Below, in pieces: positions 51,877 through 59,850 of a stretch of DNA of 64,000 nt. How positions within the stretch are numbered: position 1 is the stretch's first letter; each line of letters opens with the position of its first letter. This DNA is from Mycolicibacterium sp. CR10 (GTDB lineage Bacteria > Actinomycetota > Actinomycetes > Mycobacteriales > Mycobacteriaceae). The position numbers and the translations under genes were made by a program. The notes beneath the pieces were generated by a model that saw only the letters and a list, made by a program, of their open reading frames with translations, had not been told where the DNA came from and searched no databases. The DNA is taken from positions 1 to 64,000 of the forward strand of contig NZ_STGE01000057.1 of assembly GCF_005222675.1 (NCBI RefSeq), read 5' to 3'.

Positions 51877-52175
51877 GGCGTCTCCTCGCGGATGAGCATC
51901 TGGGACTGGACGAGAACACCCAGCGCGTGCAGGTAGGGCGCCTGCGCGTCGTCGTCGATTCCCGCGGCGCGGCAGGCGGATCGAGCGTCGGGGTGATCAG
52001 CCAGTGCGTTGATCACCTCGACGATCGTCCGGTTCTTCAGGAACGAGAGCTTGCGGGTACCGAAGTGGTAGAGCAGCGCGCCGAACGGTTCGGGCCGCAC
52101 CGCCACCTGCGGGTGCAGCCGCCAACTCAGCTCCGGATCGAACACTCGGTTGGATTCCACCGTGGGCGCGTTCAC
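51873..52175 (-). CDS. mftB: Mycofactocin peptide chaperone MftB
   Basis: A 100-residue RRE-type peptide-binding protein: FGALLYHFGTRKLSFLKNRT and VINALADHPDARSACRAAGI. It presents MftA to MftC. The GTG at 52175, two bases after the mftA stop, gives the normal length; the longer frame to 52376 runs through mftA on another frame and is rejected. Confidence 0.94.
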   Translation of the reverse strand: MNAPTVESNRVFDPELSWRLHPQVAVRPEPFGALLYHFGTRKLSFLKNRTIVEVINALADHPDARSACRAAGIDDDAQAPYLHALGVLVQSQMLIREETP

Positions 52176-52177
52176 GC

Positions 52178-52270
52178 TCAGTAGACCCCGCACATCCCGT
52201 CGATCGAGACTTCCTCGACCAGGCTCTCGGTGACCATCTCTTCGGTCTCCACGTTCTGATTCGGCTCCAT
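52178..52270 (-). CDS. mftA: Mycofactocin precursor peptide MftA
   Basis: A 30-residue peptide beginning MEPNQNVETEEM and ending with the invariant core IDGMCGVY; the last Val and Tyr become the cofactor. The acidic leader is for MftB recognition. The ATG at 52270 has AGGAGAAAGG about 9 bases upstream. It is too short for normal gene finding but certain in this context. Confidence 0.97.
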   Translation of the reverse strand: MEPNQNVETEEMVTESLVEEVSIDGMCGVY

Positions 52271-52334
52271 TGATCGCGCCTTTCTCCTCGACAGTCACCC
52301 GGGAAGGGTCTCGACATTTGTGATGCAAGTCGCA

Positions 52335-52363
52335 ACAATATGGCATCGGGTGCCGAAACGGAA
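52335..52363 (-). promoter_or_regulatory. Candidate mft operon promoter
   Basis: On the minus strand TTCCGT (complement of 52358-52363), a 17-base spacer and TATTGT (complement of 52335-52340) sit in the 105-base gap between divergent mftA and mftR. The implied start near 52328 leaves a leader of about 57 bases. MftR, known to bind this intergenic region and respond to acyl-CoA, should act here; a TTGTGATGCAA-like element at 52318-52328 is a candidate half-site. Confidence 0.4.
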
Positions 52364-52375
52364 GGGTGGATGTCA

Positions 52376-53002
52376 ATGCAGCCTGGCAAGGCGCGCGTGG
52401 GCCGGCGCCGATCGACCAGCTGGGAACACATCAGCGACGTCGCGATCGATCTGTTCATGGCGGAAGGCTTCGACGATGTCTCCGTCGACGACGTGGCGAG
52501 TGCCGCGGGGATCGCGCGACGGACGCTGTTCCGCTATTACCCGTCGAAGAGCGCGCTGCCCTGGGGCGATTTCGACGCGCACCTCGAACACATGAGATTC
52601 CTGCTCGCCGACCTCGATCCCGGCGTCCCGATCCGCGACGCCCTGCGTACCGCACTGCTGGCGTTCAACGACTTCGACGACACCGACCGGCACCGTCAGC
52701 GGATGCGCCTGATCCTGGGAACCGAAGCGCTGCAAGCATATTCGATGACGATGTACGGCGGCTGGCGTGCCGTGGTCGCAGCGTTCGTGGCCCGGCGGTT
52801 GGACGTGGCGCCCACTGACCTCATTCCGCAGACGGTGGCGTGGACCATGCTCGGTGTGGCACTGGCCGCCTACGGACACTGGCTCGAGGACGAGACGGCG
52901 GCCCTGCCCACGGTGCTGGGGGACGCGTTCGACATGCTGGCGCCCGGCCTGACCGATCTGGAAACTCGGGTGTCGGAGTTCGGTCGCCAACGGCGACGAT
53001 AA
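52376..53002 (+). CDS. mftR: Mycofactocin-system TetR regulator MftR
   Basis: A 208-residue TetR protein: helix-turn-helix in DVSVDDVASAAGIARRTLFR and YYPSKSALPWGDFDAHLE. It is divergent from mftA. MftR represses mft genes and is released by long-chain acyl-CoA in studied mycobacteria. The ATG at 52376 is 9 bases after GGAAGGG; ATG 52370 would be too close. Four bases later a sigma factor gene begins. Confidence 0.92.
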   Translation: MQPGKARVGRRRSTSWEHISDVAIDLFMAEGFDDVSVDDVASAAGIARRTLFRYYPSKSALPWGDFDAHLEHMRFLLADLDPGVPIRDALRTALLAFNDFDDTDRHRQRMRLILGTEALQAYSMTMYGGWRAVVAAFVARRLDVAPTDLIPQTVAWTMLGVALAAYGHWLEDETAALPTVLGDAFDMLAPGLTDLETRVSEFGRQRRR

Positions 53003-53006
53003 GGGT

Positions 53007-53531
53007 GTGAGTGCCCAACCGGATGGCGACAATGCCCCGCGGGCACTGTTGGCGCTCTACGACGAAGCCCTGCCGGCCGTATACGGCTACTTCGCCAGAC
53101 GCTGCGGTGACCGTGGCACGGCCGAGGACCTCACGTCGGAAACCTTCCTGGCGGCGATGGACGCCGCCAGAAAGGACACGCCGCCGCCGTTGACGGTGCC
53201 GTGGCTCATCGGAGTGGCCCGCCACAAGCTTGCCGATCACTACCGCAGGCGCCACGACCGGTTCTCGATTCCGGTGGCCGAACTGCCCGAACCGGTCGAC
53301 GCCGCCGACGACTGGGATGCCGAGTTGGATCGCATCGTCGCCGAACAGGTCCTCGCCCGACTACCCGAACACCACCGCACCGTTCTCGCGCTGCGCTATA
53401 TGGACGACTGCTCGGTGCCTGAGTGCGCGGAATTGATCGGGCGCACCGTGCACGCCACGGAGGCGCTGCTGGTGCGGGCGCGGCGGGCGTTCCGGGCGCA
53501 GTACCCGCGACTGGAAGGAGGGATGTCATGA
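53007..53531 (+). CDS. ECF-type RNA polymerase sigma factor
   Basis: A 174-residue sigma-70 family protein: region 2 in LYDEALPAVYGYFARRCGDR and TAEDLTSETFLAAM, region 4 in LARLPEHHRTVLALRYMDDC and ECAELIGRTVHATEALLVRA. GTG start at 53007, 4 bases after mftR. The stop overlaps the ATG of a VOC-domain protein, a pairing seen in other actinobacteria where the partner may be a ligand-sensing regulator. No classical anti-sigma gene is present. Confidence 0.85.
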   Translation: MSAQPDGDNAPRALLALYDEALPAVYGYFARRCGDRGTAEDLTSETFLAAMDAARKDTPPPLTVPWLIGVARHKLADHYRRRHDRFSIPVAELPEPVDAADDWDAELDRIVAEQVLARLPEHHRTVLALRYMDDCSVPECAELIGRTVHATEALLVRARRAFRAQYPRLEGGMS

Positions 53532-54829
53532 ACAACCATCACGATCCGCTGGACGTGCTGCGCAGCGGCGACCTCTCCCTCGATCCGGATCCGGCCTACG
53601 CCGCCCGGCTGCGGTCACGACTCGAAGCGGCCGCGAAACTATTTGAACAGCAACCAGATCGAACACAAGGAGTGATCATGAGTGGTACCGACACCGCGCT
53701 CGCCGAGCTGGCCGTCCCTTCTTCGCCGCTCGTCGCCTCCTCGTCGCCGCGGCCCGCCGCGATCCCCTACCTGGCAGTCGCCGATGCCCGCGCCGCCATC
53801 GCCTTCTACATCGACGCGTTCGGCGCGACGGTGGTCGGCGACCCGGTCGCGGTGGACGACGGCCGCATCGGGCACGCGGAGTTGGCGATCGGCGGCGGTG
53901 TGCTCTTCCTGGCCGACGAGTACCCCGAAATCGGTGTGAAAGCCCCGTCGCCGCAACAGGCTTCGGTGAGCCTGGTGCTGTCGGTGCCCAATACCGACGA
54001 GACGCTCGAGCAGGCACGGGCCCACGGCGCGTATGTCCAGCGCGAACCGTACGAGGACTACGGGGCCCGCAACGCGGCGATCGTCGACCCGTTCGGGCAT
54101 CGGTGGATGCTCACCGGCCCGGCGACCGGTGCGGTGACACCCATCCAGCACGGCGACGTCGGGTACGTCTCGGTGTGGACGCCCGATGCACAGCGCGCGG
54201 CCACGTTCTACGGGTCCGTGCTCGGCTGGATCTACGATCCCGCCACCGGGCAGGTGACCAACACCGACCAGCACATCGGGATCTTCTCGACCCCTGGCCG
54301 CAACACCTTGTTCTGCTGCTACGCGGTCACCGACCTGGCCGGTGCACGCGAGAGCATTCTCAGCGCCGGCGGCACCGTGAACGAGAGCCGGGAGTTCGAC
54401 TTCGGCACCGTGCTCGACGCGACCGACCCGCAGGGCATCGAGTTCGCGGTCTTCCAGCCGACTGCCGGCCAGCGACGCCCCGAACTCAACGGCAACGGGC
54501 CGGGTGAACTGTCCTACATCACCCACCAGGTGCCGGATTCGGCTGCCTTCAAGGCCTTTTACAGCGGGCTGCTGTTCTGGACCTTCGAACCCGGCCGCAT
54601 CGAGGACAGCTGGCAGATCGTCCAGACACACCCGATGGCCGGGGCCGCCGGCGGGAACGCCGCCGCCGTGACCGTGCCCATGTGGACGGTCGAGGACATC
54701 GATGCCGCCGTCGCTCGGGTGCGCGCGGCCGGCGGGTCGGTGATCGAGGAACCGTCGCAGCAGTCCTATGGGAAGTCGGCGCTGTGCACCGACGACCAGG
54801 GCACCCGGTTCTACCTCGGCGAGTTCTGA
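53528..54829 (+). CDS. Triple VOC/glyoxalase-domain protein with an anti-sigma-like N-terminus
   Basis: A 433-residue protein of three VOC modules: about 75-170 (IPYLAVADARAAIAFYIDAF), 180-300 (YVSVWTPDAQRAATFYGSVL) and 310-433 (ELSYITHQVPDSAAFKAFYS). Its first 50 residues (DLSLDPDPAYAARLRSRLEA) look like the short Asp/Pro-then-helix lead typical of sigma-linked VOC proteins and may contact the sigma factor. ATG 53528 overlaps the sigma stop. Metal-binding residues are not consistent, so it may bind rather than convert a ligand. Confidence 0.8.
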   Translation: MNNHHDPLDVLRSGDLSLDPDPAYAARLRSRLEAAAKLFEQQPDRTQGVIMSGTDTALAELAVPSSPLVASSSPRPAAIPYLAVADARAAIAFYIDAFGATVVGDPVAVDDGRIGHAELAIGGGVLFLADEYPEIGVKAPSPQQASVSLVLSVPNTDETLEQARAHGAYVQREPYEDYGARNAAIVDPFGHRWMLTGPATGAVTPIQHGDVGYVSVWTPDAQRAATFYGSVLGWIYDPATGQVTNTDQHIGIFSTPGRNTLFCCYAVTDLAGARESILSAGGTVNESREFDFGTVLDATDPQGIEFAVFQPTAGQRRPELNGNGPGELSYITHQVPDSAAFKAFYSGLLFWTFEPGRIEDSWQIVQTHPMAGAAGGNAAAVTVPMWTVEDIDAAVARVRAAGGSVIEEPSQQSYGKSALCTDDQGTRFYLGEF

Positions 54830-54858
54830 ACCTCGGACCTAACTGGTTCGCATCCTCA

Positions 54859-54931
54859 GGCCGAGATCGACACCATGGCTGTCAGATCGTAGGAATTTCG
54901 GAAATCAACAACCATGGTGTCGATCTCGGCC
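54859..54931. repeat. Perfect 20-bp inverted repeat after the VOC gene
   Basis: GGCCGAGATCGACACCATGG (54859-54878) is the exact reverse complement of 54912-54931, with a 33-base spacer containing a smaller dyad (AATTTC/GAAATC). It lies 29 bases past the VOC stop. It has no U-tail. Together with the hairpin at 10444-10506 it suggests a family of long perfect extragenic palindromes. Confidence 0.7.
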
Positions 54932-55259
54932 CTAGGGACGTCAAGAGATGCGTCCCCCTCTCAGCGGCGACGGCGGCCCTGTAGGCGGAGGCAGTAGATC
55001 GGCGGTGGTGAGGTTGCTGGACGGAAAGACCAGTCGGCGGCCGGGTTTGGCGGTGAGGTCCGCCCGTCTGGGGCGGTCACACCACCACGGCCGCGGCGAA
55101 CTGCGTGTCGTGCTAGCCGACGGGGCCACCAACTACGTACTGCCTGGACGTGCCTTATGCCACGGACCTGATCGGACGCCTCGCCAATCCGGCCTCATTT
55201 CCCACGGGGACTCTCGTCATAGGCGTCCGGCCGGAGCACTGGCAGCTTTACCATCACTC
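54932..55259. other. Non-coding stretch, no recognisable gene
   Basis: About 330 bases between the inverted repeat and the next ORF. A short GGGACG/CGTCCC dyad is at its left end. A plus-strand frame runs through it in phase with the following gene, but the translation is Arg/Gly/His-rich without a recognisable domain, and I treat it as leader or decayed sequence. Confidence 0.45.
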
Positions 55260-55847
55260 ATGCCCAAACACGTCCCGACACCGCTCACATCAGAGGCGCG
55301 GGTGGTGCCCGACAATTCCGAGCCGCCAGCCGCGCCGCACGCGGAGCTGCCGAAGTGGTCGCGTTGGGTCGCCCCGATCGCCCTGGCATGCGCCCTCATC
55401 GCCGTCGCTCTTGCTGCCTGGTCCCTGCTGCGGCCAGTGGACGCAGGCACCACCACCCCGGCGGCCCCGGCTCCGGCGCCGGGGCCACCCCCGGCGACCG
55501 ACCAACAGATCGCGGATGCCGAGACGCGCGCCTGCAGCGCCTTCAGCACCGTGCGCAGCGCGGTGGCACTACAAACCAACGCCGATCTGGACAGCGACCC
55601 CGTCGCCCAACAAGCAGGAGTGGCCAACGCCCGGCTTTCGTTGGCCGCCAGCGCCTCCTATCTGCGCGCTCGCCTAGACCCGGCAACCCCACCAGCCCTG
55701 GCGGTGGCGATCCGCTCCTTTGCTGACCAGCTGGACGATGTCGTGATGAACCAGCTGGCCGGAGTGCCCAACGATGATCCAGCCCAGGCCGTCCGGATGG
55801 GTGATACCGATGCCGCCATGACGCGGCTGGCGGATGTGTGCCGTTGA
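55260..55847 (+). CDS. Small Ala/Pro-rich single-pass membrane protein
   Basis: A 195-residue protein: a proline-rich cytoplasmic lead, one membrane helix (WVAPIALACALIAVALAAWS, about residues 34-54), a Pro/Ala linker, and an extracytoplasmic helical domain with two Cys (TRACSAFSTV and LADVCR). It resembles the mycobacterial alanine- and proline-rich membrane proteins often encoded in accessory regions. Start at ATG 55260. No function can be assigned. Confidence 0.7.
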   Translation: MPKHVPTPLTSEARVVPDNSEPPAAPHAELPKWSRWVAPIALACALIAVALAAWSLLRPVDAGTTTPAAPAPAPGPPPATDQQIADAETRACSAFSTVRSAVALQTNADLDSDPVAQQAGVANARLSLAASASYLRARLDPATPPALAVAIRSFADQLDDVVMNQLAGVPNDDPAQAVRMGDTDAAMTRLADVCR

Positions 55848-55892
55848 GAGCCCATGTTCAAAGGCTCGGACTTCCTTCACGGGGCCGCGAAA

Positions 55893-57068
55893 TCAGCCCA
55901 GCATGTCGGCGATCGGCACACCCGCGGCGATCTTGGCGCGGGTCTTCATGACCTTGCCCGGGAAGCCGCCACCGACGACGGCAACGACAGCCCCGTCGCG
56001 CTCGTAGTACGCCAGGAACTTGCGGCCGTCGTCCTCGACGACATGCACGGTGTCGGTGGCCTCGGGCTCCCCCAGGCACTGGATCTTGACGTCGTACTGG
56101 TCACTCCAGAAGTACGGAACCGACACGGTGGCGGGCACATCCTGCCCCAGCATCGAGGGCACCAAGGCCCTGGCCTGGTCGGCGACGTTGCTCCAATGCT
56201 CAACGCGCACTTGGCCTCCCACGGTGTCGCGCCAGGACGCCACATCGCCGATCGCCCAGACGTGCGGCGCGCTGGTGCGGCCCACCTCGTCGCACACCAC
56301 GCCGTTGTCGACCTCGATGCCGCTACCGTCGAGCCATCCGGTGGCCGGGTGCGAGCCGATGCCCACGAGCACCAGATCGGCATCCAACTCCGTGCCGTCG
56401 CCGAGCGTCACCTTCTGCACCCGGTCTTCACCGCTGACCTCGCTGACCCCGACGCCGCAGCGCACGTCGACGCCCTCGGCGCGGTGCAGCCGGGTGACCA
56501 GCTCGCCGATCGTCTCGCCCAGCACCGACGCCAGGGGCGTGGGTTGTGGCTCCACCAGCACCACGTCGACGCCCAGGGCCCGCAGGCTGGCGGCCACCTC
56601 ACACCCGATGAACCCCGCCCCGACGATCACCGCCCGGCGGGCCGTGCCGGCCTCCTTGCGTAGCGCCAGGCTTTCGTCGACGTTGCGCAGCACGTGGATG
56701 CCCGCGAGATCAGGGAAGGACGCAATACGTTTGGGCACAAGGCCGGTCGCAATCACCAGTTCGTCGTAGGGCAGCACGCTGCCGTCGGACAGGGTCAACG
56801 TCTTGGCGGCGGTGTCCACCGACTTCGCGCCGCTGCCGAGCAGCATCGTGATGTCGTTCTCGGCATAGAACTCGGCCGGTTTGAGGGTGACGTCGTCCGT
56901 CTCGGCGCGCAGCACTTCCTTCGACAGCGGTGGCCGGTCGTAGGGCAGATGACCCTCGTCGCTGACGATCGTGACGGCTCCGGGGTACTCGGCACGGCGT
57001 AGTTGCTCGGCGGTGCGTGCAGCGGCCAGACCGCCACCGACGATCACGACGCCCCCTGATGTGGTCAT
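55893..57068 (-). CDS. NAD(P)H-dependent ferredoxin reductase-like flavoprotein
   Basis: A 391-residue FAD oxidoreductase: VIVGGGLAAARTAEQLRR for FAD, YDRPPLSKEVL, the second Rossmann VIVGAGFIGCEVAASLRALG for NAD(P)H, and WAIGDVASW. This is the rubredoxin/ferredoxin reductase type that feeds P450s and dioxygenases. By position near mft genes it matches Rv0688. No ferredoxin lies beside it; the P450 at 43834 is one candidate partner, by inference only. Confidence 0.88.
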   Translation of the reverse strand: MTTSGGVVIVGGGLAAARTAEQLRRAEYPGAVTIVSDEGHLPYDRPPLSKEVLRAETDDVTLKPAEFYAENDITMLLGSGAKSVDTAAKTLTLSDGSVLPYDELVIATGLVPKRIASFPDLAGIHVLRNVDESLALRKEAGTARRAVIVGAGFIGCEVAASLRALGVDVVLVEPQPTPLASVLGETIGELVTRLHRAEGVDVRCGVGVSEVSGEDRVQKVTLGDGTELDADLVLVGIGSHPATGWLDGSGIEVDNGVVCDEVGRTSAPHVWAIGDVASWRDTVGGQVRVEHWSNVADQARALVPSMLGQDVPATVSVPYFWSDQYDVKIQCLGEPEATDTVHVVEDDGRKFLAYYERDGAVVAVVGGGFPGKVMKTRAKIAAGVPIADMLG

Positions 57069-57150
57069 TTGGGAGTTCTACACGATCACCCCGAACCGAT
57101 GTGCGCCACCCCGTCCGGTGGGCAGGAGCGAAGCGACCCGGGAAGGGACT

Positions 57151-57597
57151 TCAGCCAGGCGCCCGCTCGATCAGATTCGACAGCACGACGATGCTCTCGC
57201 TGCGCTCGATGTCGGCGCTGGCGCGGATCCGCTCCAGGGCTTCCTCGAGGTGGCGCATGTCGCGGGCCAGGACGTGCAGCATCGCGTCTGACGTGCCGGT
57301 GACGGTGGCGGCGCTGACGACCTCGGGGATGTCCTTCCATGCCGCCCGCAGCTCGTCGGGGGCGATGGTGCCGTGGCAGTAGACCTGCACGTAGGCCTCG
57401 GTGGTCCACCCGAGCGCGTTGCGGTCGATGACGGTGGTGAACCCGCGGATGACGCCACTGTCGAGCATCCGGTCGACCCGGCGTTTGACGGCAGGCGCCG
57501 ACAGGTTCACCCGCTGCCCGATCTCGGCGAACGTGGCACGCGCGTGCTCGCTCAACTCGGCCAGAATCTGTTCATCGGTCTCATCAAGACGGTCCAT
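57151..57597 (-). CDS. Lrp/AsnC-family regulator
   Basis: A 148-residue Lrp/AsnC protein: N-terminal helix-turn-helix (ATFAEIGQRVNLSAPAVKRR) and a C-terminal RAM ligand-binding domain. It is divergent from the arginine-catabolic operon, with a set of matching half-sites between (57636-57687). This repeats the Rv2324/Rv2323c arrangement of M. tuberculosis. It probably senses arginine or ornithine and switches the operon; direction of control is not visible. Confidence 0.92.
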   Translation of the reverse strand: MDRLDETDEQILAELSEHARATFAEIGQRVNLSAPAVKRRVDRMLDSGVIRGFTTVIDRNALGWTTEAYVQVYCHGTIAPDELRAAWKDIPEVVSAATVTGTSDAMLHVLARDMRHLEEALERIRASADIERSESIVVLSNLIERAPG

Positions 57598-57635
57598 GGC
57601 GCCTCCTACGCAACAAAGCTACGCCATCGCTGATC

Positions 57636-57687
57636 TGACGCAATGAATCGACCCCAGACACGCAATGACTGTCGATTGATTGCGTCA
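57636..57687. promoter_or_regulatory. Lrp/AsnC half-site array
   Basis: TGACGCAATGAATCGAC (57636-57652) and GTCGATTGATTGCGTCA (57671-57687) are inverted copies matching at 16 of 17 positions. A third copy of the core ACGCAATGA lies at 57660-57668, exactly 22 bases (two turns) from the first. It sits between the AsnC gene and its probable target operon. Confidence 0.75.
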
Positions 57688-57711
57688 GAGCTACCCAATA
57701 TCGTTACTTTC

Positions 57712-58560
57712 ATGACGATTGATGTCGCCACCACCCCAGACACCGATATCGCCAACCCCCGAACCGCCCGGACGCGTCGCTACCTGATGACCGCCCCGAG
57801 CTTCTACACGGTCGAATACGTCATCAACCCGTGGATGGACACCTCGACGCCGGTCGACACCCAGCGCGCCATCGACCAGTGGGAGACGCTGCGGCAGACC
57901 TACGTCGACCTTGGACACTCCGTCGAGCTCGTCGAGCCGCTGGCAGGCCTGCCCGACATGGTGTACGCCGCCAACGGCGGCCTGATCGTCAACGGCAGAG
58001 CCGTCGTCGCCCGCTTCGCCCATGCCGAGCGCGCCGGCGAATCCGCCGCTCACGCCGACTGGATGTCCCGCAACGGATTCGTCCCCGTCGAGACCCGGCA
58101 CGTGAACGAGGGCCAGGGCGACCTGCTGGTGGTCGGCTCGACCATCCTGGCCGGTCACGGATTCCGCACCGACCGCCGCGCGCACGACGAGATCGCCGAC
58201 CACGTCGGAATGCCGGTCGTCGGCCTGGAACTCGTCGACCCGCGCTTCTACCACCTCGACACCGCGCTGGCGGTCCTCGACGACCACACCATCGCCTACT
58301 ACCCGCCGGCGTTCGCCGAGCGCTCCCGCAGGACGCTGGCCGAGATGTTCCCCGGCGCCATCGAGGTGGCCAGCTCGGACGCCTACGTCCTGGGCCTCAA
58401 CGTCGTCTCCGATGGCCTCAACGTGGTGCTGCCCGCCGCGGCCACCGGTTTCGCCGAACAACTCCGCCAGGCCGGGTTCCGGCCCGTCGGCGTGAACCTG
58501 TCCGAACTGCTCAAAGGCGGCGGATCCGTCAAATGCTGCACGCTGGAGGTACATCCGTGA
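57712..58560 (+). CDS. Guanidino-group hydrolase, probable arginine dihydrolase
   Basis: A 282-residue pentein-fold hydrolase (annotated in relatives as DDAH/amidinotransferase-like). Catalytic His181 (FYHLDTALAV) and Cys275 (KCCTLEV) are present. The substrate motif is PDMVYAANGG with Asn88 where DDAH and deiminases have Asp, and YVINPWMD at 36-43; both are as in cyanobacterial ArgZ/AgrE arginine dihydrolase. Arginine to ornithine fits the next gene, rocD. ATG 57712 is chosen; the frame upstream overlaps the operator. Confidence 0.82.
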   Translation: MTIDVATTPDTDIANPRTARTRRYLMTAPSFYTVEYVINPWMDTSTPVDTQRAIDQWETLRQTYVDLGHSVELVEPLAGLPDMVYAANGGLIVNGRAVVARFAHAERAGESAAHADWMSRNGFVPVETRHVNEGQGDLLVVGSTILAGHGFRTDRRAHDEIADHVGMPVVGLELVDPRFYHLDTALAVLDDHTIAYYPPAFAERSRRTLAEMFPGAIEVASSDAYVLGLNVVSDGLNVVLPAAATGFAEQLRQAGFRPVGVNLSELLKGGGSVKCCTLEVHP

Positions 58561-59816
58561 CGATCGCCATCGCGGGCCGCGATAGTTCTACCGTGGACAC
58601 CATGAAAGAAACAGACGCGGCGATCGAACTCGACCACCGCCACGTCGCGCACAACTACTCACCGCTGCCCGTCGTCGCCGTCTCCGCGGACGGGGTCTGG
58701 ATCACCGACATCGAGGGACGTCGCTACCTCGACTGCCTGGCCGCGTACTCGGCGGTCAACTTCGGCCACCGCAATCCGGAGGTGACGGCAACCGCGCACG
58801 CACAACTCGACAGGGTGACGCTGGTGAGCCGGGCGTTCCACTCCGACCGTCTGGGCCCGTTCTGCGCTGCCCTGGCGCAACTGTGCGGTAAAGACATGGT
58901 GCTGCCGATGAACAGCGGCGCCGAAGCGGTGGAGAGCGGCCTCAAGGTCGCCCGCAAGTGGGGTCACGACGTCAAGGGCGTGCCCGCCGATCAGGGCAAT
59001 ATTGTCGTGGCACGCAACAACTTCCACGGCCGGACCACGACGATCATCAGCTTCTCCGACGACGAGACGGCCCGCCGCGGCTTCGGTCCCTACACCCCGG
59101 GGTTCCGCTCAGTGCCCTTCGGCGATGCGGAGGCGATGGCAGCCGCGATCGACGACCACACCGTCGCGGTGCTGCTCGAGCCCATCCAGGGTGAGGCGGG
59201 CATCATCGTGCCGCCCGACGACTACCTGCCGCGGGTGCGCGCGCTGTGCACCGAACGCAATGTGCTGATGATCGCCGACGAAATCCAGTCGGGCCTCGCC
59301 CGCACCGGCCGCACCTTCGCGTGCGACCACTGGGGGGTTGTGCCCGACATCTACCTGCTCGGTAAGGCGCTCGGCGGCGGCGTCGTTCCGTTGTCCGCGG
59401 TGGTCGCCGACCGGAATGTTCTCGAGGTGCTGCACCCCGGCGAGCACGGCTCGACGTTCGGCGGCAACCCGTTGGCGGCCGCGATCGGTGCGACTGTCGT
59501 CGAGATGCTCGCGCGGGGCGAATTCCAGTCCCGATCAACCGAACTCGGTGAACACCTGCACTCCCGGCTGAGGGCGCTCATCGGCCGCGGTGTGGTGGCG
59601 GTGCGCGGCAAGGGGCTGTGGGCGGGCGTCGACATCGATCCGGTGCACGGCACCGGTAAGAAGATCAGCATGAAGCTCGCCGAGCGCGGGGTTCTGGTGA
59701 AGGACACCCACGGGTCGACACTGCGGTTCGCGCCGCCCCTGGTGATCACCGCCGACGAGATCGACTGGGCTGTTGGTCAGTTGGCCGACGTTCTGAACGA
59801 AACGGGTTCACACTAG
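58557..59816 (+). CDS. rocD: Ornithine aminotransferase
   Basis: A 419-residue class III PLP aminotransferase: NSGAEAVESGLKVARKWG for cofactor phosphate, IADEIQSGLARTGR with the PLP-pyridine Asp, and YLLGKALGGGVVPLSAV with the Schiff-base Lys. It converts ornithine and 2-oxoglutarate to glutamate semialdehyde and glutamate. The GTG at 58557 overlaps the upstream stop (GTGA) with GGAGG 7 bases before; ATG 58602 is an alternative. M. tuberculosis splits this gene into rocD1/rocD2; here it is intact. Confidence 0.95.
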   Translation: MTIAIAGRDSSTVDTMKETDAAIELDHRHVAHNYSPLPVVAVSADGVWITDIEGRRYLDCLAAYSAVNFGHRNPEVTATAHAQLDRVTLVSRAFHSDRLGPFCAALAQLCGKDMVLPMNSGAEAVESGLKVARKWGHDVKGVPADQGNIVVARNNFHGRTTTIISFSDDETARRGFGPYTPGFRSVPFGDAEAMAAAIDDHTVAVLLEPIQGEAGIIVPPDDYLPRVRALCTERNVLMIADEIQSGLARTGRTFACDHWGVVPDIYLLGKALGGGVVPLSAVVADRNVLEVLHPGEHGSTFGGNPLAAAIGATVVEMLARGEFQSRSTELGEHLHSRLRALIGRGVVAVRGKGLWAGVDIDPVHGTGKKISMKLAERGVLVKDTHGSTLRFAPPLVITADEIDWAVGQLADVLNETGSH

Positions 59817-59850
59817 TTCGATAACGCTGCGCCGACCACCAGGAGGCTCC

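Noticed and set aside
57831..59816. Apparent 661-codon fusion ahead of rocD
   Set aside because: The upstream part is an Arg-rich shadow of the guanidino hydrolase gene. GTG 58557 with GGAGG marks the real start.
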